The translations under genes were made by a program, and so were the position numbers. From NCBI RefSeq assembly GCF_016859125.1, contig NZ_CP069338.1, positions 9,489,501 to 9,553,500 on the forward strand: a DNA stretch of 64,000 nucleotides. Direction: 5' to 3'. The DNA comes from Archangium violaceum (GTDB lineage: Bacteria > Myxococcota > Myxococcia > Myxococcales > Myxococcaceae). Positions 8,776-17,883 of this stretch are shown one piece after another. Every line of letters begins with the position of its first letter. The stretch's first letter is position 1. The notes beneath the pieces are model-generated. The model worked only from the letters and a program-made list of their open reading frames with translations, was not told the DNA's origin and made no database searches.

Positions 8776-11142
8776 TCAAGGCGTGGCCGTGGGGAAGGAG
8801 TAGTAGACGAGCAGTCGCGGCAGGCGGGCCGGGGACTCCGGGTACTCGCGCGAGTCGTAGACGGAGCGGCTTCCCGGGGAGTCGAGCTTGAAGGAGATCA
8901 CCCCGTCCGAGGCCAGCGCCTGCTGCACGGGCGCCACCAGCTTCGGGCTCGCGTTGACGAGCGCCTGCGTGAGGTACGGCACGGGCCGGCTTGGGAACTG
9001 CCAGGAGCCCAGGTCGCAGCTGAAGCTGGAGGGCCGGGTGTTCCAGGAGAGGCCGGTCTCGCTCCAGGTGTTGTTGGGGACGAGTCGCGTGTAGACGTTG
9101 GCGTCCGCGCCGGGCGTGACGTCGCCCCCCGTGGACGTGGTCACCAGGACGACGGAGGCCACCTGGGCGGTGGGGGGGATGCTGTTGCCGAGATTGAAGC
9201 GCAGGTAGGCCTCCGCGTCGGCCCGGTCGACGAGCAGACTCGTGGACGTGCCGAAGCTCGCTTTGGGGTTGCTCCACTGCCCGTACCCATCCGCCGACGG
9301 GAAGAACTCCGCCACCTGGAGATCGGAGGTCACCTGCGGATCTCCGGGCTCGAAGTAGGTGACGACGAGCCTGGGCCGCTCACTGGCGACGGCGTGCTCA
9401 CGGGAGCGGTACAGCGTCCGGTAGCCCGGGGAGCTCAGCCGGAAGGAGATGCGCTGATCCGAGTCCAGGGCCTGCTGCACGGGGGCGGTCAGCTTCGGGT
9501 CGAAGTTGACGCCCTGCTGCAGGGGCTTGGGGGTGATGTTGTTGTACCAGAGCCACCAGGAGCCCAGGATGTCGCCGGCCACCGCGGGCCGGGTGTTCCA
9601 CGTCATGGCCGTCTCGCTCCAGGTGTCGTCGGGCACCAGGTGCGTCTGGACGCTGCCGTTGCCGTAGTAGGCATAGCCGTCGTAGGCCAGCGCCTCCAGC
9701 CGGACCGAGGCGATGTGGGCTCCGGCCGGGATGCCGTCCAGGTTGAAGCGCAGGTAGGCCTCGCCCTTGCCGGGGTCGACGACCAGGTTCCCGGCCGTAC
9801 CGAAGTTCGTGGCCGCGTTATCGGACCAGACGTACGTGTCCGCCTCGGGCTCCAGGACCACCTGCTTGGGTGTGGAGGCGGTGGACGCGGGGCACGGGGG
9901 CGGCACGAAGTAGGAGACGAGCAACTGGGGCCAGCGGGCCACCGTTTCCGTATACTCACTCGAGTGGTACAGCGTCCGGGACCCGGGCGAATCCAACCGC
10001 AGGGAGAGCACTCCGTCCGAGTCCAGCGCCTGCAGCACGGGCTCCACCAGCTTCGGGCTCGAGTTGATGCCCACCTGCGTCGTGTACTGGCCATCGCGGT
10101 TCCACAACAGCCAGGAGCCGAGGTCCTCGCTGGAGGCGGCAGGCTTGTTGTTCCAGGTGATGCCGGCCTCACTCCAGGAGTCGTCGGAGACCAGCCGCGT
10201 GTAGACGTTGCCGTCCGCGCCGTCGTCGATGTAGCCGTTGTTGGACGTCGCCACCAGGGAGACGGCGACCACCTGCGCGTCGATCGGGACGCTGCCCAGG
10301 CCGAAGCGAAGGAAGGTCTCCGCGTCGGCGCGGTCGACGGTCAGGCTCGGGCTCCCGCCGGAGTTCCCGGTGGGGTTGCTCGCCAGGACCTGCGCGTCCG
10401 CCATGGGGACGAGGGCCGCCACCTGGAGGCCGGAGGTCACCGGCAGATCCCCGGGCTCGAAGTAGGTGACGACGAGCCTGGGCCGCTCACTGGCGACGGC
10501 GTGCTCACGGGAGCGGTACAGCGTCCGGTAGCCCGGGGAGCTCAGCCGGAAGGAGATGCGCTGATCCGAGTCCAGGGCCTGCTGCACGGGGGCGGTCAGC
10601 TTCGGGTCGAAGTTGACGCCCTGCTGCAGGGGCTTGGGGGTGATGTTGTTGTACCAGAGCCACCAGGAGCCCAGGATGTCGTCGGCCACCGCGGGCCGGG
10701 TGTTCCACGTCATGGCCGTCTCGCTCCAGGTGTCGTCGGGCACCAGGTGCGTCCGGACGCTGCCGTTGCCGTAGTAGGCATAGCCGTCGTAGGCCAGCGT
10801 CTCCAGCCGGACCGAGGCGATCTGGGCTCCGGCCGGGATGCCGTCCAGGTTGAAGCGCAGGTAGGCCTCGCCCTTGCCGGGGTCGACGACCAGGTTCCCG
10901 GCCGTACCGAAGTTCGTGGCCGGGTTGCCGGACCAGACGTACGTGTCCGCCTCGGGCTCCAGGATGACCTGCTTGGGTGTGGGGGCTGGGGTGAGTGGAG
11001 CGGTCCGGGCACGCGCCGGAGGCTCCGGTGAGGCCGGCTCCGGCGGCGCTTCGCCGGCATCACAGCCAGGGACGAGCCCCGCCATGAGAGGCGCGATGAG
11101 AAGGGAACGGAGGGACTGCTTCCACGGGGGTACGCGATGCAT
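8776..11142 (-). CDS. Four-module DNRLRE-domain lipoprotein
   Basis: A signal peptide with lipobox LVPGC precedes a Pro/Ala-rich spacer and four beta-rich modules of ~165-185 residues. Each has the DNRLRE (disaggregatase-related) pattern: a start like ADTYVW or ADAQVL, then AYLRFNLDGIP, a TWSETAMTWNTRP-like stretch and a closing LVVTYF. The order is A-B-A'-B'. Modules A and A' are almost identical even at the DNA level (about 9 changes over ~515 bp). DNRLRE domains are associated with carbohydrate binding, so a surface polysaccharide-binding role is plausible. No catalytic domain is visible among the 788 residues. Confidence 0.8.
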   Translation of the reverse strand: MHRVPPWKQSLRSLLIAPLMAGLVPGCDAGEAPPEPASPEPPARARTAPLTPAPTPKQVILEPEADTYVWSGNPATNFGTAGNLVVDPGKGEAYLRFNLDGIPAGAQIASVRLETLAYDGYAYYGNGSVRTHLVPDDTWSETAMTWNTRPAVADDILGSWWLWYNNITPKPLQQGVNFDPKLTAPVQQALDSDQRISFRLSSPGYRTLYRSREHAVASERPRLVVTYFEPGDLPVTSGLQVAALVPMADAQVLASNPTGNSGGSPSLTVDRADAETFLRFGLGSVPIDAQVVAVSLVATSNNGYIDDGADGNVYTRLVSDDSWSEAGITWNNKPAASSEDLGSWLLWNRDGQYTTQVGINSSPKLVEPVLQALDSDGVLSLRLDSPGSRTLYHSSEYTETVARWPQLLVSYFVPPPCPASTASTPKQVVLEPEADTYVWSDNAATNFGTAGNLVVDPGKGEAYLRFNLDGIPAGAHIASVRLEALAYDGYAYYGNGSVQTHLVPDDTWSETAMTWNTRPAVAGDILGSWWLWYNNITPKPLQQGVNFDPKLTAPVQQALDSDQRISFRLSSPGYRTLYRSREHAVASERPRLVVTYFEPGDPQVTSDLQVAEFFPSADGYGQWSNPKASFGTSTSLLVDRADAEAYLRFNLGNSIPPTAQVASVVLVTTSTGGDVTPGADANVYTRLVPNNTWSETGLSWNTRPSSFSCDLGSWQFPSRPVPYLTQALVNASPKLVAPVQQALASDGVISFKLDSPGSRSVYDSREYPESPARLPRLLVYYSFPTATP

Positions 11143-11348
11143 GCAGTAACACTCGGGGTCACGCGCGCCGGTCCTTTCCGGCGCGACGTGCGTACCTTGA
11201 GCAACCCCCGCGCCAGGACGCGGAGGGTGGCGGATTCCCTGTCATCTCCAGGGCTTGCGCGACTCCGGGCCACGTGACGACACTCGCGTCGGGGAGGAAC
11301 GTGCCAGGACTGGCACTCGCGCGGGGACGCCCAGCGGACGCGGGTGTC

Positions 11349-11511
11349 ATGGGGGCACCGCGTGACGATCTGACCGCTCGCGCGCGTATCCGGGACGCGG
11401 CGCTGGAACTGTGCACCTCTCGACCTGGACAACCCCGCCCACCTGGACGCGCTCAAACGGGCCTACGAGCGCTTCCCGGAGATCGGTGGGCGCTCCACCC
11501 CTTCGCATTGA
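11349..11511 (+). pseudogene. Remnant of a TetR-family regulator
   Basis: From ATG 11349 the first ~22 codons read like the start of a TetR regulator (DDLTARARIRDAALELC), but the HTH never follows. From about 11418 another frame gives LDLDNPAHLDALKRAYERF up to a TGA at 11509-11511, which also looks like a coding fragment. An internal deletion that fused two gene ends is the simplest reading. The remaining parts of the 11143-11571 gap show nothing I can support. Confidence 0.4.
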
Positions 11512-11571
11512 ACGCGCCCGCGTCGACCTTCTCCCCTTCGTGGATGTCGATCGCCACAGGAGGCTCGCGCT

Positions 11572-13383
11572 TCAGCGGCCGTCGCGAGCCACGGCGTTGC
11601 CCAGCAGGCCGCGCGCCCGGGCCACCAGCTTCGTGAACTCCTCGCGATCCGACAGGCCCTCCGTGGCGCCCACGGCGAGCTTCTGCGCCGTGGCCAGGTT
11701 CCACCCCTGGGCGCTCGGGCTGCCGCGCAGCACGTCTGCCGTGGCCGCCACCGCCAGCGCGAAGCGGAAGTCCGGCGAGGCCGCGTCCAGCGTGGCGCGC
11801 ATCATCCGCTGCTCGAAGGGGAAGGCCTGCTCGGCGGCCTCGGTGCCGTTGGGCGCCTTGGCGCGGATGCGCACCGTGCCCAACGCCGCCTTCTCGCCCG
11901 TCAGCTCCACCTCGTACACCGCGGTGACGCTGTGGCCCGCGCCAATCTCTCCCGCGTCCACCTTGTCGTCGCGGAAGTCCTTGTCGGCGATGTCCCGGTT
12001 CTCGTAGCCCACCAGCCGGTAGCGGCGCACCACCTTCGGGTCGAACTCCACCTGGAGCTTCACATCCTTGGCGATGACCTCCAGCGTGCCGGTGAGCTGC
12101 GACTCGAAGACCTTCTTCGCCTCCTTGTAGCTGTCGATGTAGAAGCAGTTGCCGTTGCCCTTGTCGGCCAGCTTCTCCATCAGATCGTCCCGGTAGTTGC
12201 CCATGCCGAAGCCAATGGCGGACAGGGTGACGCCTTCCTTCACGTAGCCCTGGATGCTGTTGAGCATGGTGTCCGCGGAGACGTTGGGGCCGATGTTGGC
12301 GTCACCATCCGTGAGCACCACCACGCGCGACACCACCTTGCCCGAGGCCTTCTTCACCGCGTGCTTGTACGCCATCTCCATGCCCGAGCCCATGGCCGTG
12401 CCGCCGCCGGACTCCAGGCCGTCGATGGCCTTGTAGATGCGCTCCAGGCCGGTGGCCGGAGTGGGGGAGAGCACGTCCCGGGTGCTGCCCGCGTAGGTGA
12501 CGATCGCCACCGTGTCGTTCTCGTTGAGGTTCTTCACCGCGAGCTTCATCGCCTCCTTGGCCAGCGGCAGCTTGTCCTGCTGGTTCATGGAGCCGCTGGT
12601 GTCCACCAGGAAGACCAGGTGCGCGGGCTTGCGCTGCGAGCGCGAGACGACCTTCCCCTGCACGCCCACGCGCACGAAGTGACGGTTCGCGTTGAACGGC
12701 GAGGGCGCGCCCTCGAGGTGCACGGTGAAGGCCCCCTTCTCGGGCGGGGTGTAGCGGTACTTGAAGTAGTTGACGAACTCCTCGACCCGGACGGCCGCGT
12801 GCGGCGGCAGGGCTCCCTGGGTGAGGTAGCGGCGAGACACCGCGTACGACGCCGTGTCCACGTCCACCGCGAAGGTGGAGAAGCGATCCGTGGCGGTCTC
12901 GGTGAACGCGTTGGGCGCGTGCTCGGTGAAGCTGTTGCCCTGGGACACGGGCTCCGGGGGCTGCATGCGCGAGCCTGGTGGAAGCATCTTCGCGGGCGGA
13001 GGCGGTGGCGGCGGTGTGGCCGGGGCGGAGGCCACCCTGCCACGCAGCACCTCGGCGCGCTTCATCTCCGCGCCACCCCTGTGCGCCACGGGAGCCCCAC
13101 CCAGGACCATCCCCGCGGAGGCGGATACCGGCTTCAGCCCCGGCATTCTGGGGGCGGGGGCATCTGCCATCGGGGCGCCCTCGGCCTCCGCGTCCACTAC
13201 GTCATCCACCGGGGCCTGGGCGGGTCCCGCCTCCTCCTTGAGCTCACCCGGCTGGACCTGCGCGAGGGACTCCGTGCTCTCTCCAGAGAGTCTGGATGGC
13301 GTGCTGCTGCACCCGGGGACGAGGCCCAGGGCAAGGGCGGCGCTTCCCCAGCGGGTCAGACGGTTCAGCTTGGACGTCGGCAT
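11572..13383 (-). CDS. YfbK-type von Willebrand factor A lipoprotein
   Basis: The 603-residue protein starts with a lipoprotein signal (LVPGC) and a ~130-residue Pro/Ala-rich stretch. Next comes a YfbK-type N-terminal domain (TFAVDVDTASYAVSRRYL, FVNYFKY), then a VWA domain with the MIDAS motif DTSGSM (residue ~260) and LTDGDAN. The last ~180 residues match the DUF3520 type that follows VWA in this family. VWA domains bind protein ligands through a metal ion. The ligand is unknown. The gene is divergent from the CDC-like gene and shares its 170-bp intergenic region. Confidence 0.88.
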   Translation of the reverse strand: MPTSKLNRLTRWGSAALALGLVPGCSSTPSRLSGESTESLAQVQPGELKEEAGPAQAPVDDVVDAEAEGAPMADAPAPRMPGLKPVSASAGMVLGGAPVAHRGGAEMKRAEVLRGRVASAPATPPPPPPPAKMLPPGSRMQPPEPVSQGNSFTEHAPNAFTETATDRFSTFAVDVDTASYAVSRRYLTQGALPPHAAVRVEEFVNYFKYRYTPPEKGAFTVHLEGAPSPFNANRHFVRVGVQGKVVSRSQRKPAHLVFLVDTSGSMNQQDKLPLAKEAMKLAVKNLNENDTVAIVTYAGSTRDVLSPTPATGLERIYKAIDGLESGGGTAMGSGMEMAYKHAVKKASGKVVSRVVVLTDGDANIGPNVSADTMLNSIQGYVKEGVTLSAIGFGMGNYRDDLMEKLADKGNGNCFYIDSYKEAKKVFESQLTGTLEVIAKDVKLQVEFDPKVVRRYRLVGYENRDIADKDFRDDKVDAGEIGAGHSVTAVYEVELTGEKAALGTVRIRAKAPNGTEAAEQAFPFEQRMMRATLDAASPDFRFALAVAATADVLRGSPSAQGWNLATAQKLAVGATEGLSDREEFTKLVARARGLLGNAVARDGR

Positions 13384-13553
13384 GTGCGCTCCGAAAGGTG
13401 GTGAAGGTGACGTTCGAAACGAACCAGCCGCGCGTTCGGTCTACCCCGCCTCCTCCTCGCTCTCATCCAACGAGCAAGCGGAACAGGATTTTCTGATTAT
13501 GCGATATTGCTGCTTTGACTTGTTTTGCTTGAAACCGTTAAAATTCAAGCACC
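13384..13553. promoter_or_regulatory. A/T-rich divergent promoter region
   Basis: These 170 bp separate the divergent VWA and CDC-like genes. The half next to the CDC-like gene (13480-13553) is far more A/T-rich than the rest of the window, with stretches such as GGATTTTCTGATTATGCG. No Shine-Dalgarno sequence is seen before the ATG at 13554. Exact -35 and -10 boxes cannot be fixed. Confidence 0.4.
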
Positions 13554-15125
13554 ATGAACAAACTTCGAAGCGTGTTGATGCTGACGGGCCTGTCCGTCGC
13601 GGGTCTGAACGCCTGTGGAGGAGAGCCCGAGGGGACGTCCCCGGCCGCCCCCGTGGGCGAGACGGTGAGCGTGAATCAGGAGCTGATCCAGAACCAGGCG
13701 ATCTTCGATTACCTCACCCGGCTGTCGCCGCTCATCCTCCCGACGCCGAGCCATAGCGAGAGCACCTCCACCCAGGAGGAGGTGCGTGACGCGACGATCA
13801 ACGTCTGCACGTACACCCAGGTCTCGGAGACGAGCCATTTCGACAAGCTGGTCTCCTTCGATCCGAACGCGGATGTGCTCTGGCCGGGTGCGCTCGTGCA
13901 GGGGCAGTCGCTGTCGCTCGGGCTCCTGTCGCCCATCGGGGCGCCGCGTGCTCCGGGGACGATCACCCTGACCAACGCGCGGATCGACGGTTCCACGCCG
14001 ACCGAGTACGTGTACAGCCGGACCCTGGCGTCTCCGAGCCTGGCGAGCACCCATGACGCGATCCAGAACATCCTGACGGCGGAGAGCGTCAACTACGCGG
14101 CCAAGATCGCCTACACGATGCACCAGGCGCACTCGCTCAACGAGGGCTCGGTCAAGGCGGGCATCGCGGTGCAGTTCGCGGGCAACTCGCTCAACACCAC
14201 CTTCGGCCAGCAGTGGACGCAGAGCAAGACGACCATCCTGGTGGACTTCACCCAGTCCTATTACACCGTCTCCTTCGGGGCGCCCGCGGAGCCCTCGGCC
14301 TTCTTCGCGCCGTCCGTGACGGTCGATGAGCTGAGGCCGTTCATCTACGACGGCAATCCGCCCGGCTACCTCAGCTCCGTCACGTATGGCCGCCGGCTGC
14401 TCATCAAGTTCGAGTCCTCGGAGGACAGCTCCAAGGTGTCCTCGACGCTCGACGTCGTCTTCACGAAGGGCAAGGTGGGCGGCTCCATCAACCTGGACTA
14501 CGAGCAGCAGAAGACCCTCCAGAACACGAAGATGACGCTCCTGGCGCTGGGCGGGCCCGCCGGCAGCGCGGTGGAGGTCATCGGCACCGGTCTGGACAAG
14601 ATCACCTCGCTCCAGAAGTACTTCCAGGATGGGGCCAACTTCTCGCCGAGCTCTCCGGGTGTTCCGCTGTCCTATACGGTGCGCTACCTGAGCAACTACC
14701 AGCCGCTCGTGGTGGCCTCGACGACCAGCTACACGGTGCCGTCCTGCGTCGGGAAGACGTCCACCATGTCCGTGGCGCTGGGCGAGCTGTACATCTACGC
14801 GAACGGAGAGACGATCGGGAAGGGCGAGATGAACTACGACGTCTACGTGGGCGACTCGCTCGTGGCGTCCGGGCGCAACGTGAAGCGTGGTGACAAGGAG
14901 AGCATCGCCCTGAACGTGTCGCGGATGGTCACCCTGCTCCAGCAGGAGGGCAACTCCCTGCGGGTGCGAGCGGATGTCTGGGAGAACACCAAGAAGGTCA
15001 CCCCCGGCATCACGCACATCTTCAGCACCTACCTGAAGGACTGGTCGCCGAAGGGGTACCAGGAGGTCATCGGCGAGTACAAGAACCTGAAGGTCGGCCT
15101 GCGCTACACCGTCACGCCGTATTGA
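13554..15125 (+). CDS. Cholesterol-dependent-cytolysin-like lipoprotein, variant domain 4
   Basis: This is a probable pore-forming protein of the thiol-activated cytolysin (CDC) superfamily. The first 21 residues are a signal peptide with lipobox-like LNAC. Family landmarks in domains 1-3 are WPGAL (residues ~110-114, compare YPGAL in perfringolysin), YYTVSFGAPAEPSAFF (~236-251) and SSVTYGRRLLIKFESS (~274-289). Past residue ~396 the protein differs: there is no Trp-rich undecapeptide and no domain 4-like sequence, but a ~95-residue, probably beta-sandwich region. It therefore resembles CDC-like proteins that do not use cholesterol as canonical CDCs do. Target and partner are unknown. Confidence 0.75.
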   Translation: MNKLRSVLMLTGLSVAGLNACGGEPEGTSPAAPVGETVSVNQELIQNQAIFDYLTRLSPLILPTPSHSESTSTQEEVRDATINVCTYTQVSETSHFDKLVSFDPNADVLWPGALVQGQSLSLGLLSPIGAPRAPGTITLTNARIDGSTPTEYVYSRTLASPSLASTHDAIQNILTAESVNYAAKIAYTMHQAHSLNEGSVKAGIAVQFAGNSLNTTFGQQWTQSKTTILVDFTQSYYTVSFGAPAEPSAFFAPSVTVDELRPFIYDGNPPGYLSSVTYGRRLLIKFESSEDSSKVSSTLDVVFTKGKVGGSINLDYEQQKTLQNTKMTLLALGGPAGSAVEVIGTGLDKITSLQKYFQDGANFSPSSPGVPLSYTVRYLSNYQPLVVASTTSYTVPSCVGKTSTMSVALGELYIYANGETIGKGEMNYDVYVGDSLVASGRNVKRGDKESIALNVSRMVTLLQQEGNSLRVRADVWENTKKVTPGITHIFSTYLKDWSPKGYQEVIGEYKNLKVGLRYTVTPY

Positions 15126-15170
15126 GCGCCGCCTCGGGGTGAGCCGGGCAGCCGGCGGGGGCCCGAGCCC

Positions 15171-16265
15171 TCACCGCGACTGTCCGGCACCGAGGGCCGC
15201 CCACCTCGCCCGAAGAAGGGGGCCCACGGTCCGGGGGAGCCGCTGGAGCCCATCCACCGCCAGGCACAGCCCGTACGTCAGGCCGATGAGCGCCACCGTC
15301 AGCAGCGTGTACTGCCCCCAGCCGCTCCGGTGGCCCCACACCCTCTCGAAGGAGAAGCCGAAGATGTGGAAGTAGAGCAGCCCCTCGTGGAAGACGTACG
15401 CGGACAGGGAGGAGGTGCCGAACGTCTCCACGAAGCGCCGCACCCGGGAGGGCGCGGTCCCCCGCGCCATCCGCCGCTCCAGCACCATCAACCCGAGCAG
15501 CACGATGCATATCCACATCCATCGCTCGGCCGCGTTGGAGGGGTTGGTGACGAAGAACCGGTGCTCCGGGTACAGGTTGCGGAGGGGCTCCGCCGCCAGC
15601 CAGCCCACGGCGCCGAGCCCGGTGAGGAAGAGCAGGGCGCGGACGAGTCCGGCACGGCCCTGCTCGCCGGCCACCGCCCCGGCATAGGCCCCGAGCCATG
15701 AGAAGCCGAGCCACGGCAGCAGGGGGAACACGGCTCCGGTGGACTTGTTGAGGACGTAGGCCCATGGCCCGTTCACGGCCTCGCCGAGCGGTGACAGGAA
15801 GAAGGTGACGAGCGCCAGGGCCAGGGCCACGCCGCGCAGCACGCGGGGCCGCGAGGCCATTCCCGCGGTGAAGGGCAGGAGGATCAGCAGCGACAGCCCC
15901 ACGCAGTGGAGGATGTCCAGGCGCACCAGCCACTTCGGCTGCTGGAAGAGGGGGAACCACATCCAGTTGACGAGCGTGGCCACGCCGAGCACCTGCAGGG
16001 CCCGGCGCAGGTTGCGCCCGAGCCGCTCACTCCGCTTTCCACTGGCGGCGCTGCGGACCAGCAGCAGCGAGAGCGCGAAGCCCGCCGAGAAGAGGAAGGC
16101 CGGGGCCACCAGCCCGTCGATCCGGAGCAGGAACTTCGTCGTCGGACTCTGGCGCAGCTCCGGGCGCAGCAGCACCAACGCGTGGCACTGGACCATGAAC
16201 AGCACCGCGATGCCGCGCAGCCAGTCGATGGCGCGGACGCGATCGGAGGGAGGCGCGGGACTCAT
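15171..16265 (-). CDS. DUF1624-type membrane acyltransferase
   Basis: The 364-residue protein begins with the DRVRAIDWLRGIAVLFMV signature of the DUF1624/heparan-alpha-glucosaminide N-acetyltransferase-like group and has about ten hydrophobic segments. It likely moves an acyl group across or at the inner membrane, but the acceptor is unknown. ATG 16265 overlaps the stop of the upstream lipoprotein gene by four bases (ATGA), so the two are translationally coupled. A frame opens further upstream but lies inside that gene. Confidence 0.78.
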   Translation of the reverse strand: MSPAPPSDRVRAIDWLRGIAVLFMVQCHALVLLRPELRQSPTTKFLLRIDGLVAPAFLFSAGFALSLLLVRSAASGKRSERLGRNLRRALQVLGVATLVNWMWFPLFQQPKWLVRLDILHCVGLSLLILLPFTAGMASRPRVLRGVALALALVTFFLSPLGEAVNGPWAYVLNKSTGAVFPLLPWLGFSWLGAYAGAVAGEQGRAGLVRALLFLTGLGAVGWLAAEPLRNLYPEHRFFVTNPSNAAERWMWICIVLLGLMVLERRMARGTAPSRVRRFVETFGTSSLSAYVFHEGLLYFHIFGFSFERVWGHRSGWGQYTLLTVALIGLTYGLCLAVDGLQRLPRTVGPLLRARWAALGAGQSR

Positions 16266-16789
16266 GGGAGGCAGGCGAGGCCGGGTTCGGGAGCTTCGTC
16301 GTCCTGGAAGCGCAGCAGGCAGCGCAGGGCGTCCGGGTCGGCCTCGTCCGAGACCCAGGAGCGCCGCCACAGGAGCGCCGCCACGCGATGGGGGATGCGC
16401 GAGTCCGGAGCGACGAGGGCGCGAACCACGCCGTTGCTTCCGACCTTCGCCTCCTGCCGGACGGACTCCAGTGTGGACACGAGCTCGGGGCAGCCCTCGG
16501 GGCAGTTGTAGAGGAAGACCGCGTGCCCGTGCTCCAGGTTGTGCAGCCACACGCACCGGTTCGGCTCGGTGTCGTGGACCCGGCAGCGCAGGGTGTCACT
16601 GCAATGCTCGCCGCTGGTGGGTGGGTTCAGCCCGTCTCCACACGCGGTGCTCGAACAGGTGAGGTGCCGGGTGCTCTCGGGGGGCGGTGCGTGCTGGATT
16701 TCGTAGCGGGAACAGTCTGGCTCGCTCGAGCTGCAGGCGAGCAATGGAGCCAGGAGGAAGGCGGGAAGCGCGCGACGAAGCGGGGACAT
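16262..16789 (-). CDS. DUF3105-like lipoprotein
   Basis: The 175-residue protein has a short signal peptide with lipobox (LLAC). Its centre holds the DUF3105 pattern NLEHGHAVFLYNCPEGCPELV, and several more cysteines occur in the N-terminal half. The biochemical role of DUF3105 is not known. It is the first gene of a two-gene unit with the acyltransferase and diverges from uvsE. Confidence 0.7.
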   Translation of the reverse strand: MSPLRRALPAFLLAPLLACSSSEPDCSRYEIQHAPPPESTRHLTCSSTACGDGLNPPTSGEHCSDTLRCRVHDTEPNRCVWLHNLEHGHAVFLYNCPEGCPELVSTLESVRQEAKVGSNGVVRALVAPDSRIPHRVAALLWRRSWVSDEADPDALRCLLRFQDDEAPEPGLACLP

Positions 16790-16913
16790 CGGTTGTCCTT
16801 CTATCGCATCGGCCCCGGGTGGACGAGTGGGCAGAGGGCCAGCCGGGTCGATCGCCTCCCGGTCGGGTTCAGCGAGCCTGGGCGATGCTTCCGTCCATAC
16901 GAATCCTAGAAGG

Positions 16914-17840
16914 GTGCGAGAAGGACTCTCTTCATATCGACTCGGCTACGTCGCCAATTGCCTCTCCCTCGGCCTGGGAGCCAGCCACACGTGCCGGCTC
17001 GCGGGGGCCACGCCTCAGCGGCTGGAGGCGCTCATCGAGCAGAACCTCTCCGAGCTCGAGCAGATCCTCCTCTTCAACGAGGCGCACGGCATCGAGCTGT
17101 TCCGCATCGGCTCGTCGCTCATCCCGTTCGGCTCGCACCCGGTCAACACGCTGAAGTGGTGGCGGAGGTGGGCGCGGGAATTCGAGCGGCTGGGGCATAT
17201 CGCCCGGCGCTCGCGCCAACGCCTCTCGATGCACCCCTCGCCGGCGGCGGCCTCGTTGACGTCCGTGCACCAGCGGGTGCGCGACGCCGCGATCGCCGAG
17301 CTGCGCTACAGCGCCCGGGTGTTGGATCTGCTCGGCCAGGGGCCCGAGGCTCGCGTGGTCCTCCACCTCGGAGGTGCCGCGCCGGGCCGGCCCGAGGCCC
17401 TGGACAACGCGCATCGCATGCTGGACGCCATGCCCGAGGAGCTACGCAACCGGCTCGTCCTCGAGCACGATGACAAGATCTGGAGCGCGCGAGAGGTCGC
17501 CCCGCTGGCGCGCTCGCACGGGCTGCCCTGGCTCGCGGACAACCTGCACAACGTCATCGAGCCCTCGGAGCCGGTGATGTCCCTCGAGGAGCTGCTGCGC
17601 GAGTCGGCGGCCTCCTGGCGCGCGTTGGACCTGAGGCCCAAGTTCCACCTGGCGAGCCAGAAGCCGGACGGCCGGCCGGGGGCTCACGCGGATCGCATCG
17701 ACCCGGAGGATTTCCGGGCCGTGGTGGCGGCGCTGGACGGTCCGGCGGACCTGATGCTGGAGGCCAAGGACAAGGACCTGGCGCTCTTCGCACTGCGTCA
17801 AGAATCCCTCGCCCAACCCGTGAACACCCCCTCACTTTAG
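16914..17840 (+). CDS. uvsE: UV damage endonuclease UvsE/UVDE
   Basis: The enzyme nicks DNA 5' of UV photoproducts and other lesions, opening an excision repair path separate from UvrABC. The TIM-barrel family pattern is clear: LGYVANCLSLG at the N-terminus, NLSELEQILLFNEAHGI, FRIGSSLIPFGSHP, and later VLHLGG and RLVLEHDD with metal-binding residues. I chose GTG 16914, which starts the protein 9 residues before LGYVA; the frame stays open up to ATG 16827, but that would add an unusual N-terminal tail. Ribosome binding at either start is weak. Confidence 0.85.
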   Translation: MREGLSSYRLGYVANCLSLGLGASHTCRLAGATPQRLEALIEQNLSELEQILLFNEAHGIELFRIGSSLIPFGSHPVNTLKWWRRWAREFERLGHIARRSRQRLSMHPSPAAASLTSVHQRVRDAAIAELRYSARVLDLLGQGPEARVVLHLGGAAPGRPEALDNAHRMLDAMPEELRNRLVLEHDDKIWSAREVAPLARSHGLPWLADNLHNVIEPSEPVMSLEELLRESAASWRALDLRPKFHLASQKPDGRPGAHADRIDPEDFRAVVAALDGPADLMLEAKDKDLALFALRQESLAQPVNTPSL

Positions 17841-17883
17841 AGGTGCGTTTCGCGCGGGCATTCCTCTACGGTTGTGCCCCGCC

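Noticed and set aside
9394..11031. Long plus-strand frame opposite the DNRLRE gene
   Set aside because: Same shadow effect; its repeats only mirror the real modules.
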